Source: Chloroflexota bacterium
Lineage (GTDB): Bacteria; Chloroflexota; UBA6077; CF-72
Direction of reading: 5' to 3'
Assembly: GCA_019239775.1 (NCBI GenBank)
Contig: JAFAZN010000467.1
Span: forward strand, 1-42,876
DNA: 42,876 nucleotides
Positions 14,364 to 22,787 of the stretch are shown one piece after another. Position 1 is the first letter of the stretch; each line of letters starts with the position of its first letter. The notes beneath the pieces were generated by a model. The model was not told the origin of the DNA. It ran no database searches and saw only the letters and a list, made by a program, of their open reading frames with translations. Made by a program: the position numbers and the translations under genes.

Positions 14364-16376
14364 TCAACTCACTGGGTACTTCGTGAAGTAGGCTTTGATG
14401 CCTTCGACGTAGCCGCGGGCGATGGCCTCGATCACGTTGTCATTCCGCAACGCGTTGGCGTCGTCCTCATTGGTCAGGAACAGGCCCTCGCCGATGATCG
14501 CGGGCATGTTGCTCGGGCGTGGGACCACGTCGGTTTTCGGGCTCAGCAAGTAGTAGTGATCCCCACCCAGGACGTTGGTGTCGCGGGTGGAGCCGTGGTC
14601 AACCGAGGTGTAGCCAGCGTCCTTCAAAGCCTTGGTCACCGAGGCGTCGACGACGTCGGCGAGCGCTTTGCTGCGGTCCGCGTAGGGCCTGTCCGGGTCG
14701 TAGAAGATGTAGGTGCCCTTGATGTTCGGATCCGCGGTACCGTTGAAGTGGATCGACACGAAGATGTCGCTGCCACTGTTGTTGGCAATGTCGATGCGCG
14801 CCTGCAGGTCATCGGACAGGGTGACCTTGCCATCCCCGGTCAGGTCCTTCTTATCGGCGTTTACTTGTGAGTCCGTGGTTCGTGTCGTCACCACCTGAAA
14901 GCCAGCCTGCCGCAGGAGGTCGCGCACGCGCAGCATCACCCGCAGGTTGAGGTCCTTCTCGGCCAGCACGGTGCCATCGGCAAACACGTGTGAGGTGCCA
15001 ATCTCGGTGCCGCCGTGGCCGGCGTCCAACGTGATGAGCGGATCGCGCCGGAAGGCATTGCTAAGGTCCGAGCCGGGCAGGTCGGCGGGACGAGCCAGGA
15101 ACTGGGGTGCTCCAGGCTTGAACTGGTTCAGCAGCTTGCTGGCCTTTGCCTCGTCAGCCAGATCAGCAGGTAGGTTGTGCGCCGTCAACAGCGACTTCAC
15201 GTAGTCGGCAAGCAGCAGCCCCTGGGTGCACCCGCAGCCCTTGTCGTAGTGCATGATCCCGCGCTGAAAGCGCTGATAGATGAAGTTGGGATTGTTCGGA
15301 TCATGGGCTGGTTTGGAGGTAGGTAGGCCCCAGATTTCGAGATTGAAGAAGGGCACCAGCGCATCGCCGCCGTCGGGCACACCGTTCGGATAGGCGTCCT
15401 GGGCCGTCACGCTACTGAAGAAGGTCTTGGCGAAGTTGACGGGCTCACCTTCAAAGGTGTCCGGGGCCGTGGCACGGATGAAGTCCATGGCCTTGGAGAG
15501 GTAGTCCGGCGCGTTAGGCTTCGGCGACTGCGAGATCACGTTCGGGTCAGGCGCAGGGAAGGTGCTGCCGTTCATATGCGTGTAGGGCAGCAGCCCATCG
15601 TCCAGCACGTTCATCGTTTGCACGCCGCCGTCGGGGCGGAGCTGCAGGATCTGGCGCTGGAAGATCTGGACCTTCATGCCGTACAGCTGGAAGGAGTTGG
15701 AGACCGGGTAGCCAAAGCTGCGGACGCCGCCGCGCACCTGGAAGTAGTTCCAGAAGGGGTCGTCGCTGATCCGATAACCGGTCTGCGCGAAGTAGCGGGC
15801 GTCGCTGGCGCCAACGCCGGCTTGCCCCGGTGAGGGTGATGGCGGGGCAGGTGCTGGCGTCGTGGTCGCCGTCGCGGCAGCCTGGGTTGTGGTCGTTCCG
15901 CCCTGCGGGCCGACGAACCGAATCGCATCGGCGACCACGACGCCATCCGCCTTATCGCTGATTGAAACGGACTGGTTCTTACCTGGTTGGAAGTCGAACG
16001 TGCCGAGCTGCTGCCAGCCGCCGCCGTTGCTCTTCTGGTTTACCGAAACCGGGGTGCTGCCGCCGTTCGAGTTAACGACGTACGTGGCGTTGCTGGCGCG
16101 GTTAGGTCCAGCGCTCCACTGCGCGTACACGATGTACTTCCCTGCGGGACTGGCCGACGGAAAGGGCCATGTCACCGTAGCGCTGCCATCGCCCGCGGTT
16201 CGGAACAGGTAGTCGGCGCCGTAGAAACCCGAGGTGGTCTGGCTCTTGGACCAGGCGCCTTTGACCTGGACCGAGGCGTCCGAGTTGTCGACCACGGTCT
16301 CAGCGGCCGCCGCTGTTTGTGCCAGAGGCAACGCCGCAAGGAGCAAAAAGAGCGCGAGAAGGGAGCGCCGGAACAT
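14364..16376 (-). CDS. Secreted N-acetylmuramoyl-L-alanine amidase with golvesin-like domain
   Basis: This 670-residue exported enzyme has a Sec signal peptide (1-25, LLAALPLAQTAAAAE) and a golvesin-like carbohydrate-binding domain (26-155: VVDNSDASV, FYGADYLFR, DGVVVADAIRFVG). A Thr/Ala/Pro linker (160-185) precedes a central domain of unknown function (190-440), which contains a CGC pair near 381. A C-terminal amidase_3 catalytic domain spans 446-670. The zinc ligands H454 (DAGHGG), E473 (AEKDLNL) and H543 (SIHFNG) and the catalytic E630 (GEGLFLTN) are present, so it should cleave the N-acetylmuramoyl-L-alanine bond of peptidoglycan outside the membrane. An insertion at 511-522 reads DLTGDGKVTLSD, an EF-hand/dockerin-like calcium loop that is unusual within this fold. 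The gene is divergent from argG across 104 bp. Confidence 0.9.
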   Translation of the reverse strand: MFRRSLLALFLLLAALPLAQTAAAAETVVDNSDASVQVKGAWSKSQTTSGFYGADYLFRTAGDGSATVTWPFPSASPAGKYIVYAQWSAGPNRASNATYVVNSNGGSTPVSVNQKSNGGGWQQLGTFDFQPGKNQSVSISDKADGVVVADAIRFVGPQGGTTTTQAAATATTTPAPAPPSPSPGQAGVGASDARYFAQTGYRISDDPFWNYFQVRGGVRSFGYPVSNSFQLYGMKVQIFQRQILQLRPDGGVQTMNVLDDGLLPYTHMNGSTFPAPDPNVISQSPKPNAPDYLSKAMDFIRATAPDTFEGEPVNFAKTFFSSVTAQDAYPNGVPDGGDALVPFFNLEIWGLPTSKPAHDPNNPNFIYQRFQRGIMHYDKGCGCTQGLLLADYVKSLLTAHNLPADLADEAKASKLLNQFKPGAPQFLARPADLPGSDLSNAFRRDPLITLDAGHGGTEIGTSHVFADGTVLAEKDLNLRVMLRVRDLLRQAGFQVVTTRTTDSQVNADKKDLTGDGKVTLSDDLQARIDIANNSGSDIFVSIHFNGTADPNIKGTYIFYDPDRPYADRSKALADVVDASVTKALKDAGYTSVDHGSTRDTNVLGGDHYYLLSPKTDVVPRPSNMPAIIGEGLFLTNEDDANALRNDNVIEAIARGYVEGIKAYFTKYPVS

Positions 16377-16480
16377 AGGCCCGAGTTCGAGTCTAACTAT
16401 GGATCGCCAACGGTTCGGCGGCGCGCGCGTTACGGAACGAGCACGCCTTGAGCCGCTCTTCGCGCTATGCTCAGGGGCGC

Positions 16481-17758
16481 ATGGCCAAAGGCAAAGTCGT
16501 TCTGGCCTATTCCGGCGGCCTGGACACCTCCGTCGCGATCCGCTGGATCAATGAAAAGTACGACCTCGACGTGATCGCGGTTACCGTCGACGTTGGCAAC
16601 GAGAAAGACTTTGAAGTGGTGCGCCAGAAGGCGCTGCGCACCGGGGCCATTCAGGCGTTCATCGCCGACGCCAAAGAGATGTTCGTGCGCGACTTCGTGT
16701 TTCCGTCTCTCCAGGCGGGCACGCTGTACCAGAACGTCTACCCTCTGGCGACTGCGCTCGCGCGGCCGCTGATCGCCAAGATTCTCATCGACTACGCACG
16801 TAGAGAGGGCGCGACCCATGTTGCCCACGGCTGCACCGGGAAGGGCAACGACCAGGTCCGCTTCGACGTGTCGATCCAGGCGTTGGCGCCTGAGATGCAG
16901 ATCATTGCTCCGGTGCGCGAATGGCGCATGACGCGTGACGAAGAGATTCGCTACGCCCAAGAGCACAGCATCCCCGTTCCAGTGACCGCCGCAAGTCCGT
17001 ACTCGGTGGATGCCAACCTGTGGGGGCGCAGCATCGAGGCGGGCGTGCTGGAAGATCCGTGGAACGAGCCGCCCGAGGACGCGTACGCGTGGACCATCAA
17101 CCCGCGTTTTGCGCCTGAGGAACCGACGTACATCACGATCGATTTCGAAAAGGGCATCCCTGTGGCACTGGGTGATGATCCCGAGAGCACGGAGCGGGTG
17201 GATGGCGTCACGCTCGTTACGCGGCTGAACGAGCTGGCGGGCGCGCACGGTGTGGGCCGCATCGATCACATCGAGGACCGCCTGGTGGGCATCAAGTCGC
17301 GCGAGGTGTACGAGGCGCCCGCGGCGATGCTGCTCCACGCGGCGCACTCCGCCCTGGAGGGCCTGACCTTGAGCCGCGAGCAGCGGCGCTTCAAGGAAAT
17401 CGTCGCCCAGGAGATGTCGCAGCTAATCTATGACGGGCGGATGTTCTCGCCTCACTTTCGCGACCTGTCGTACTACGTGGCGAGCACGCAGCGGCATGTG
17501 ACCGGCACGGTGCGCGTGCGCTTGCTCAAAGGCCAAGCCGTGGCGGCAGGGCGGCGTTCGCCGCAGTCGCTGTACGACTTCGGTCTGGCGACCTACGAGA
17601 CCGGCGACCAGTTCGACCACGACGCGGCCGTGTCGTTCATCAAGCTGTTCAGCCAGGGGTTGCGAACCCAGGCGCGTGTACAGCTCGGCGCAGGTCACAC
17701 GCCCGAGATCCGCAGCCTCGTCGCCCCCACGATCGACGACGACGACGCTGGAGTGTGA
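16481..17758 (+). CDS. argG: Argininosuccinate synthase
   Basis: The 425-residue enzyme ligates citrulline and aspartate with ATP to argininosuccinate, the penultimate step of arginine synthesis. The ATP P-loop VLAYSGGLDTSVAIRW lies at residues 6-21. THVAHGCTGKGNDQVRF near 114, RSIEAGVLEDPW, and the C-terminal tetramer helix (QRRFKEIVAQEMSQLIYDGR) are all typical. ATG 16481 (MAKGKVVLAYSGG) is preceded closely by AGGGG; an in-frame GTG-type start 33 bp upstream adds nothing family-like. The C-terminal tail ending in DDDD is slightly longer than usual. argH follows on the same strand after a 107-bp gap filled by a palindromic repeat. Confidence 0.97.
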   Translation: MAKGKVVLAYSGGLDTSVAIRWINEKYDLDVIAVTVDVGNEKDFEVVRQKALRTGAIQAFIADAKEMFVRDFVFPSLQAGTLYQNVYPLATALARPLIAKILIDYARREGATHVAHGCTGKGNDQVRFDVSIQALAPEMQIIAPVREWRMTRDEEIRYAQEHSIPVPVTAASPYSVDANLWGRSIEAGVLEDPWNEPPEDAYAWTINPRFAPEEPTYITIDFEKGIPVALGDDPESTERVDGVTLVTRLNELAGAHGVGRIDHIEDRLVGIKSREVYEAPAAMLLHAAHSALEGLTLSREQRRFKEIVAQEMSQLIYDGRMFSPHFRDLSYYVASTQRHVTGTVRVRLLKGQAVAAGRRSPQSLYDFGLATYETGDQFDHDAAVSFIKLFSQGLRTQARVQLGAGHTPEIRSLVAPTIDDDDAGV

Positions 17759-17761
17759 CCC

Positions 17762-17856
17762 CACCCTCACGCCCCAACCCCGCTCTCCCTGACGTAGGGC
17801 GAGAGAAACTCCCCCCTCTCCTTGAGATAAGGAGAGGGGGGCTGGGGGGGTGAGGA
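17762..17856. repeat. Palindromic intergenic repeat between argG and argH
   Basis: A perfect 13-bp stem, CCCCCCTCTCCTT (17811-17823) and AAGGAGAGGGGGG (17829-17841) with loop GAGAT, sits inside a larger imperfect palindrome. The outer arms (CCCTCACGCCCCAACCCC near 17764 and GGGGCTGGGGGGGTGAGG near 17838) also pair. The CCTCACCC...GGGGTGAGG plus CTCTCC/GGAGAG composition is the form of dispersed REP/MITE-like repeats common in high-GC environmental genomes. In the transcript it would fold into a long hairpin, which could act as a partial terminator or a processing site and unequalise argG and argH expression. Confidence 0.75.
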
Positions 17857-17865
17857 TCGAATCCC

Positions 17866-19284
17866 ATGTGGGGCGGCAGATTCAGTAAGGCGCTGAACGA
17901 GCGCGCGCTGCGCTACACCACCTCGCTGCCGGTGGACCGTCGGCTGTTCGAGTGGGACGTGCTCGGCAGTATTGCGCATGCACGGATGCTGGACCGCGTC
18001 GGCGTGCTGAGCCACGTGGACACATGTGCGCTCGTCGACGGCCTCACCCAGTTGCTGCAGGACCCGCCGCCGTTGGATGGGCCGTACGAGGATATCCACA
18101 GTCTGGTTGAAGCGGAACTCGGAACGCGAATCGGGCTCGTGGCGGGCCGATTGCACACCGCGCGCAGTCGCAACGACCAGGTGGCGACGGATACGCGCCT
18201 GTTCACTCGCGCGGCATTAGTGCAGGGCCTGTGGGCGGTCATGGAGCTGCAACAGACCTTGCTCGAGGTCGCCCAGCAGCACACGGAAACGGTCCTGCCA
18301 GGCTATACCCACTTGCAGCGCGCCCAGCCCGTCGTGCTGGCCCATCACCTGCTGGCCTATTGGGAGATGCTCGATCGTGACGCGGGCAGGTTGCGCGATT
18401 GTCTTGTCCGGGCAGACGTGCTGCCGCTTGGGGCCGGTGCGCTTGCAGGCTCCCCGTATCCGCTCGACCGCGAATACGTAGCCCACCTGCTGGGTTTCGC
18501 TGAGGTCTCGCGCAACAGCCTTGACGCCGTCAGCGATCGTGACTTCATCGCCGAGCACCTCGCCGCGCTGAACCTGCTCGCGATGCACCTGTCGCGTTGC
18601 GCCGAAGAGCTGGTGCTGTGGTCCACCGCCGAGTTTGCCTTCGTCGCCCTGGACGAGTCCTACACGACGGGATCCAGCATCATGCCGCAGAAGCGCAATC
18701 CGGACGTGGCCGAGCTGCTGCGGGGGAAGACCGGCCGCGTATACGGCGCGCTGGTGGGGCTTTTGGTCACGCTCAAAGGTCTACCGATGAGCTACAACCG
18801 CGACCTCCAGGAAGACAAGGGGCCGTACTTCGAGGCGGTCGACCTGGTCGACGACGGCCTGGCACTGCTGACGGCCATGCTGGGCAGCGCCGCCTGGCGC
18901 ACCGAGCGCATGGAGCAGGCAGCCAATGATCCGCTGATCGCAGCCACGGATCTGGCAGACCATCTCGCTCAACGGGGTGTGCCCTTTCGTCAGGCGCACG
19001 AGATCGTCGGTCGCATCGTGCGCGCCGCTGAGGCGTCCTCGCGCAGCCTCGCGGACTTTTCGCTCGACGAGCTCCGCGCATTCTCACCGGTCTTTGAGGC
19101 CTCGGCGGTGGGCTTGCGCGCAGACCAGGTGGCGGCTGCACGCAATATCGTGGGCGGGACCGCGCCCTCGCAAGTGGAGACGCAATTGCGCGCTGCTGCC
19201 GAACGCATGACTGCCCTGCGCACCTGGGTGGACAATGCCGCCGCGAAGCTGCCGACCCTCGAGAGTGTGACGGCCACGGACTGA
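17866..19284 (+). CDS. argH: Argininosuccinate lyase
   Basis: The 472-residue enzyme of the fumarase/aspartase superfamily splits argininosuccinate into arginine and fumarate, the last step of the pathway begun by argG upstream. The N-terminus MWGGRFSKALNE is the family start. HTARSRNDQVATDTRLF near 103, TVLPGYTHLQRAQPV near 143 and the lyase signature GSSIMPQKRNPD near 269 are intact, so it should be active. The start ATG 17866 lies 10 bp after a palindromic repeat, with GGTGAGG upstream acting as the probable ribosome-binding site. The next gene (GH92) begins only 6 bp after its stop. Confidence 0.97.
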   Translation: MWGGRFSKALNERALRYTTSLPVDRRLFEWDVLGSIAHARMLDRVGVLSHVDTCALVDGLTQLLQDPPPLDGPYEDIHSLVEAELGTRIGLVAGRLHTARSRNDQVATDTRLFTRAALVQGLWAVMELQQTLLEVAQQHTETVLPGYTHLQRAQPVVLAHHLLAYWEMLDRDAGRLRDCLVRADVLPLGAGALAGSPYPLDREYVAHLLGFAEVSRNSLDAVSDRDFIAEHLAALNLLAMHLSRCAEELVLWSTAEFAFVALDESYTTGSSIMPQKRNPDVAELLRGKTGRVYGALVGLLVTLKGLPMSYNRDLQEDKGPYFEAVDLVDDGLALLTAMLGSAAWRTERMEQAANDPLIAATDLADHLAQRGVPFRQAHEIVGRIVRAAEASSRSLADFSLDELRAFSPVFEASAVGLRADQVAAARNIVGGTAPSQVETQLRAAAERMTALRTWVDNAAAKLPTLESVTATD

Positions 19285-19290
19285 AGCCAG

Positions 19291-21315
19291 GTGCGCGCTG
19301 TCCTCGTCGCGGTTCTCTGTCTGGCGATCACGCTCCTTCCGGCGAGAGCGCAAGAAGAGGCGTCGGAGCCGGCGAGCTATGTGGACCCGTTCATCGGCAC
19401 AGCGCCATCACCGCTCGCGGACTATGGCGCTGAGTTCGACGGCGGCGACACGTTTCCAGGGGCGGGTTACCCCGCGGGCATGCTGGCCTGGAGCCCGGAT
19501 ACGGTCGAGCATCACATCCCTGGCGGCTACTCATATCTCGACCACACTTTGAAGGGCTTTTCGTTGACGCACTTCAGTGGTCGGGGGTGCACGGTGTACC
19601 AGGATGTGCCGATCCTGCCTGGCGCAGGTCCTCTGACGTTTTCACACGTCAACGAGGTCGCCTCACCCGGGTACTACTCGGTCACCCTGGATAACGGCGT
19701 TTCCGTCGAGCTCGCGGTCACCGCACGAACGGGTTTGGGGCGCTTCATGTTTCCTGCCGGAACCGTACCCACTGTTGTGGTGGATGCCGCCGGATCAGTA
19801 AACACCGTGTTTTCCTCAGACGTGAGCGTCGACGCCCAACGGAGCTTGATCACGGGGCACGTCGAAAGTCAGGTGGGCTGCGGCTCCGACCACTACACGC
19901 TGTACTTCGCGATTGCCTTCGACACACCGTTCAGTGCGACCAACGTGGATGGCTCGCGCGCCGAAGTGACCTTTGCGGGACCGACCGTAGAGGTCAAGCC
20001 CTCTATTTCCTATGTGAGTGTGGACAACGCCGTGACCAACCTCGCGACGGAAGACCCAGGCTGGGACTTCCACAGCGTGCAGGCAAACGCACGGGCGGCG
20101 TGGAACGGCGTGCTCTCACGCATCGAGGTCGGCGGTGGCGCCGAGGCGGACCGCAGGACCTTCTACACCGCCCTCTATCACACGTTTCTGGAGCCCAACC
20201 TTTTCAGCGACGCCAACGGCGAGTATCTCGGGTTCGACGACCAGGTGCACCAGGCGCCGCCTGGCCACGCGCAGTACGCCAATATCGCGGGCTGGGACCA
20301 GTACCGCTCGCTGATCCAGTTGCGCTCGATCCTGGCGCCGGAGCAGGCGTCGGACATCGTTCAGTCGCTGGTCAATGATGCCGAGCAGGGTGGCGGCGGC
20401 ATGCCGCGTTGGGAGCAGGCGAACCGCAACTCGGCGGGGATGGTCGGCGACTCGCCTGACGCGTTTGTGGCTAACGCATATGCCTTCGGCGCCCGCGCGT
20501 TCGATACCTCAGCGGCACTTGCGGCACTGGACGATGGCGCCTCCAATTCGTCCGCGGTCTCGGGCGGCCACCCGGTCCGTGAGTACCTGGCGGCATGGCA
20601 GCAGCTCGGCTCGGTACCTGATCAGCCGTCCATCACCCTGGAGTATGCGACCGACGATTTCGCCCTGGCGCAGTTCGCAGACGCCCTGGGTCGCGGAGAT
20701 CTACAACAGCGGTACGCGGCGCGCGCCGCGAACTGGCACAACGCTTTCGCTGCTACGGGCGGGTACGTCGAGGGCAACGCTGCCCAGTACACCTGGATGG
20801 TGCCGTTCGACGTTGCCGGTGTGGCAACCGGCCTGGGCGGCTCCGACGCGGCTATCGCTCGACTGGATGCGTTCTTCACCGAGGTCAATGCCGGCCCGAA
20901 CCGCCCTTACATGTGGATCGGTAACGAACCGAGCCTGTTCGCACCCTGGGCGTATGACTTCCTTGGCGCACCAGCTCAAACCCAAACCGTAGTGCGCCGC
21001 ATTCAACGTCAGGCATTTGCAGACACGCCAGGCGGCCTGCCCGGTAACGACGACGGTGGAACGCTGTCCGCCTGGTACGTCTTTGCCGCGCTCGGCCTGT
21101 ATCCGGCGGTGCCCGGCGTTGGCGGCTTCGCCACTGGCTCGCCGCTGTTCACGCAGATCGACGTCAATCTCGCTGGCGGCAAGGTGCTGCACATCAGTAC
21201 GGACGCGGTCGACCGGCCCGTTTCACCCTACTTCGACGGCGTGGCCGTCGACGGCTCGTGGTTGGACTGGCAGCGAGTCGCTGGGGGCGGGTCGCTGGAC
21301 TTCAGAGGCGACTGA
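19291..21315 (+). CDS. GH92 family alpha-mannosidase, secreted
   Basis: The 674-residue protein starts with a signal peptide (MRAVLVAVLCLAITLLPARAQ). YVDPFIGTAPSP near residue 30 is the hallmark opening of GH92 calcium-dependent exo-alpha-mannosidases. Other family features are FPGAGYPAGMLAWSPD near 53, FSLTHFSGRGC, FYTALYHTFLEPN near 291 and the catalytic C-terminal part NDDGGTLSAWYVFAALGLYPAVPG near 585. It is somewhat shorter than the usual 700-780 residues. It probably trims alpha-mannosyl glycans or mannose-containing glycopolymers outside the cell. GTG 19291 lies 6 bp after argH, suggesting read-through from the arginine genes, although the functions are unrelated. Its end overlaps the convergent small membrane gene by 14 nt. 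Confidence 0.92.
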   Translation: MRAVLVAVLCLAITLLPARAQEEASEPASYVDPFIGTAPSPLADYGAEFDGGDTFPGAGYPAGMLAWSPDTVEHHIPGGYSYLDHTLKGFSLTHFSGRGCTVYQDVPILPGAGPLTFSHVNEVASPGYYSVTLDNGVSVELAVTARTGLGRFMFPAGTVPTVVVDAAGSVNTVFSSDVSVDAQRSLITGHVESQVGCGSDHYTLYFAIAFDTPFSATNVDGSRAEVTFAGPTVEVKPSISYVSVDNAVTNLATEDPGWDFHSVQANARAAWNGVLSRIEVGGGAEADRRTFYTALYHTFLEPNLFSDANGEYLGFDDQVHQAPPGHAQYANIAGWDQYRSLIQLRSILAPEQASDIVQSLVNDAEQGGGGMPRWEQANRNSAGMVGDSPDAFVANAYAFGARAFDTSAALAALDDGASNSSAVSGGHPVREYLAAWQQLGSVPDQPSITLEYATDDFALAQFADALGRGDLQQRYAARAANWHNAFAATGGYVEGNAAQYTWMVPFDVAGVATGLGGSDAAIARLDAFFTEVNAGPNRPYMWIGNEPSLFAPWAYDFLGAPAQTQTVVRRIQRQAFADTPGGLPGNDDGGTLSAWYVFAALGLYPAVPGVGGFATGSPLFTQIDVNLAGGKVLHISTDAVDRPVSPYFDGVAVDGSWLDWQRVAGGGSLDFRGD

Positions 21316-21547
21316 GCAGCAGCTCGATGCCGCCGCCAAGCAGCAGCAGGGCGCCGAGCGGCACGAGCGCGACGCCCGCGCCGGGATAGCCGATCAGCGC
21401 CAGAATGCCGAAGGCGATCAGCGCCACTACACCGCCGATGACGATTGCCAGCGCGCGCCGCGAGGTGGTCGGCAGATTCGCTTCCATGCGCGCCTCGCGC
21501 TTCGCATCGTCGTCGAAGGGGTTGGGAACGATCGCTGGAATAGGCAT
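21302..21547 (-). CDS. Small two-TM membrane protein
   Basis: An 81-residue protein with a proline- and acid-rich N-terminus (MPIPAIVPNPFDDDAKREAR) and two hydrophobic segments (about 33-53 and 57-78), so it is an integral membrane protein with a short soluble head. ATG 21547 lies 5 nt after the dienelactone hydrolase stop, so it is co-transcribed with that gene. Unrecognised family; function unknown. Confidence 0.7.
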   Translation of the reverse strand: MPIPAIVPNPFDDDAKREARMEANLPTTSRRALAIVIGGVVALIAFGILALIGYPGAGVALVPLGALLLLGGGIELLLSRL

Positions 21548-21552
21548 TGCGT

Positions 21553-22659
21553 TCAGGCCAGGTACTGGTGAAACCACGCGATCGCATCGCGCCAGGCGGC
21601 GAGCGCCTGCTCCTGGTTGTACGCCGCCCCCGTGTCGTTGTGGAAGGCGTGCATGGTGCCTGGATAGACGTTGAACTTGTGCGTCACACCTGCCGCGGTA
21701 AGCGCCTGGTCCAACTGATCGCGCATGGCGTTGGCGAAGTCGTTCGGATCCGATGAATACACACCCAGAACGGCGGCTTTGATTTTCGAAACCTGGTCCA
21801 ACGGTGGGTAGGCGCCATAGAACGGCACCGCCGCTTTCAACTCGGGAATCTGCTCGGTGGAGCGCCACACGACCCCACCGCCGAAACAAAAGCCGTTCAT
21901 GCCGATCTTGTCGAGCTGCGCAAGGTCAGGCTTGGTTTTGTAATAGGCCACGGCGGAGGCGAAGTCGCTGACGAATTGATCGGGGTTGACGCCTTGACCC
22001 GTGAGGAGCGCCGAGAACTGATTCGGGTCGGTAATGGCGTTGGTGCCGCCCTGGCGGCTGACCAGGTCGACGCCGCACGCCATGAAGCCCTCCTTGGTGT
22101 ATCGCCGAACGACGTCACGAATGTGTTCGGTGAGACCGCGGTTCTCGTGACAGACCAGCACGAGTGGCAAAGGGCCGCTCGCGCTTTTCGGTCGCGCCTG
22201 ATAGGCCAGGATCTTGGCGCCGTCGGCGCCCGGAAACGAGATGTCCTGGCCATCCACCGTCGGATCGTTGGCAGCCACAGAAAGAGGACTGCGCGCGACA
22301 GGCGAGGGCGAGCCTACGGCGATGATAGACGGTGAAGCCGCTGGCGATGCTGCCGGCTTCGCAGCGACGGACGGACTGGCTGCCGCGGCCGGGCTTGGCG
22401 CGGGGCTGACAACGGCCACGGCGCTCGCCGCCGGAGAGGCCGCCGCGGCGGCGGTTGGCTTCGGAGCCGCGGTTGCCGCCGGCGCACTGGTCGGCTGAGC
22501 CGCTGGAGTGGAGCAGCCCAGCGCCAGCAGCAAGGTGGCAGTGGTGCCCACACCGCCAGTGATGTTCAGCACGCGACGAACCAGGTCGCGACGCGAGAGG
22601 TACCCGGCTTTGTAGTCGGCCACGTACTCGTGGACCATGTAGGCCTGCAATTCGTTCAT
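21553..22659 (-). CDS. Secreted dienelactone hydrolase-family protein (Tat-like lipoprotein)
   Basis: The 368-residue protein begins MNELQAYMVHEYVADYKAGYLSRRDLVRRV, a Tat-like N-terminus with RR at 23-24. A hydrophobic stretch ending LLALGC follows, with C49 a possible lipidated cysteine. An Ala/Pro/Ser linker (51-125) leads to an alpha/beta hydrolase domain of the DLH family with nucleophile C258 in GFCFGGG, D304 and H337 in GTMHAFHND. The Cys-Asp-His triad is that of true dienelactone hydrolases, but exported versions of this kind have no settled substrate. ATG 22659 is chosen because the family begins MNELQ; a 19-codon upstream extension is not family-like. It is followed by a small membrane protein and divergent from the BTAD regulator. 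Confidence 0.87.
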   Translation of the reverse strand: MNELQAYMVHEYVADYKAGYLSRRDLVRRVLNITGGVGTTATLLLALGCSTPAAQPTSAPAATAAPKPTAAAAASPAASAVAVVSPAPSPAAAASPSVAAKPAASPAASPSIIAVGSPSPVARSPLSVAANDPTVDGQDISFPGADGAKILAYQARPKSASGPLPLVLVCHENRGLTEHIRDVVRRYTKEGFMACGVDLVSRQGGTNAITDPNQFSALLTGQGVNPDQFVSDFASAVAYYKTKPDLAQLDKIGMNGFCFGGGVVWRSTEQIPELKAAVPFYGAYPPLDQVSKIKAAVLGVYSSDPNDFANAMRDQLDQALTAAGVTHKFNVYPGTMHAFHNDTGAAYNQEQALAAWRDAIAWFHQYLA

Positions 22660-22718
22660 CGGTAGTCCCAGCGTAACCCGGGCGTGGACATCACGCCCCA
22701 AAATCGGCTCCACCACTT

Positions 22719-22747
22719 GTCAACCGCAACGCAACCGACCGGTTGAC
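22719..22747. promoter_or_regulatory. Inverted repeat in the dlh/BTAD-regulator divergent gap
   Basis: GTCAACCG (22719-22726) is repeated inverted as CGGTTGAC (22740-22747) with 13 bp between. The inner CAACCG-AC-CGGTTG (22732-22745) forms a second, tighter palindrome sharing the right arm. Three CAACCG-type half-sites in 29 bp suggest an operator. It lies between the starts of the hydrolase gene (22659) and the regulator gene (22788), where control of both would be natural. Confidence 0.5.
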
Positions 22748-22787
22748 TGTGCCCGCTACTATGCCCGGCGGGGCGGGTTCTTAAAGT

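Noticed and set aside
16281..17863. Arginine repressor (ARG box) site upstream of argG
   Set aside because: I could not find a convincing ARG-box-like palindrome in the 104-bp gap before argG.
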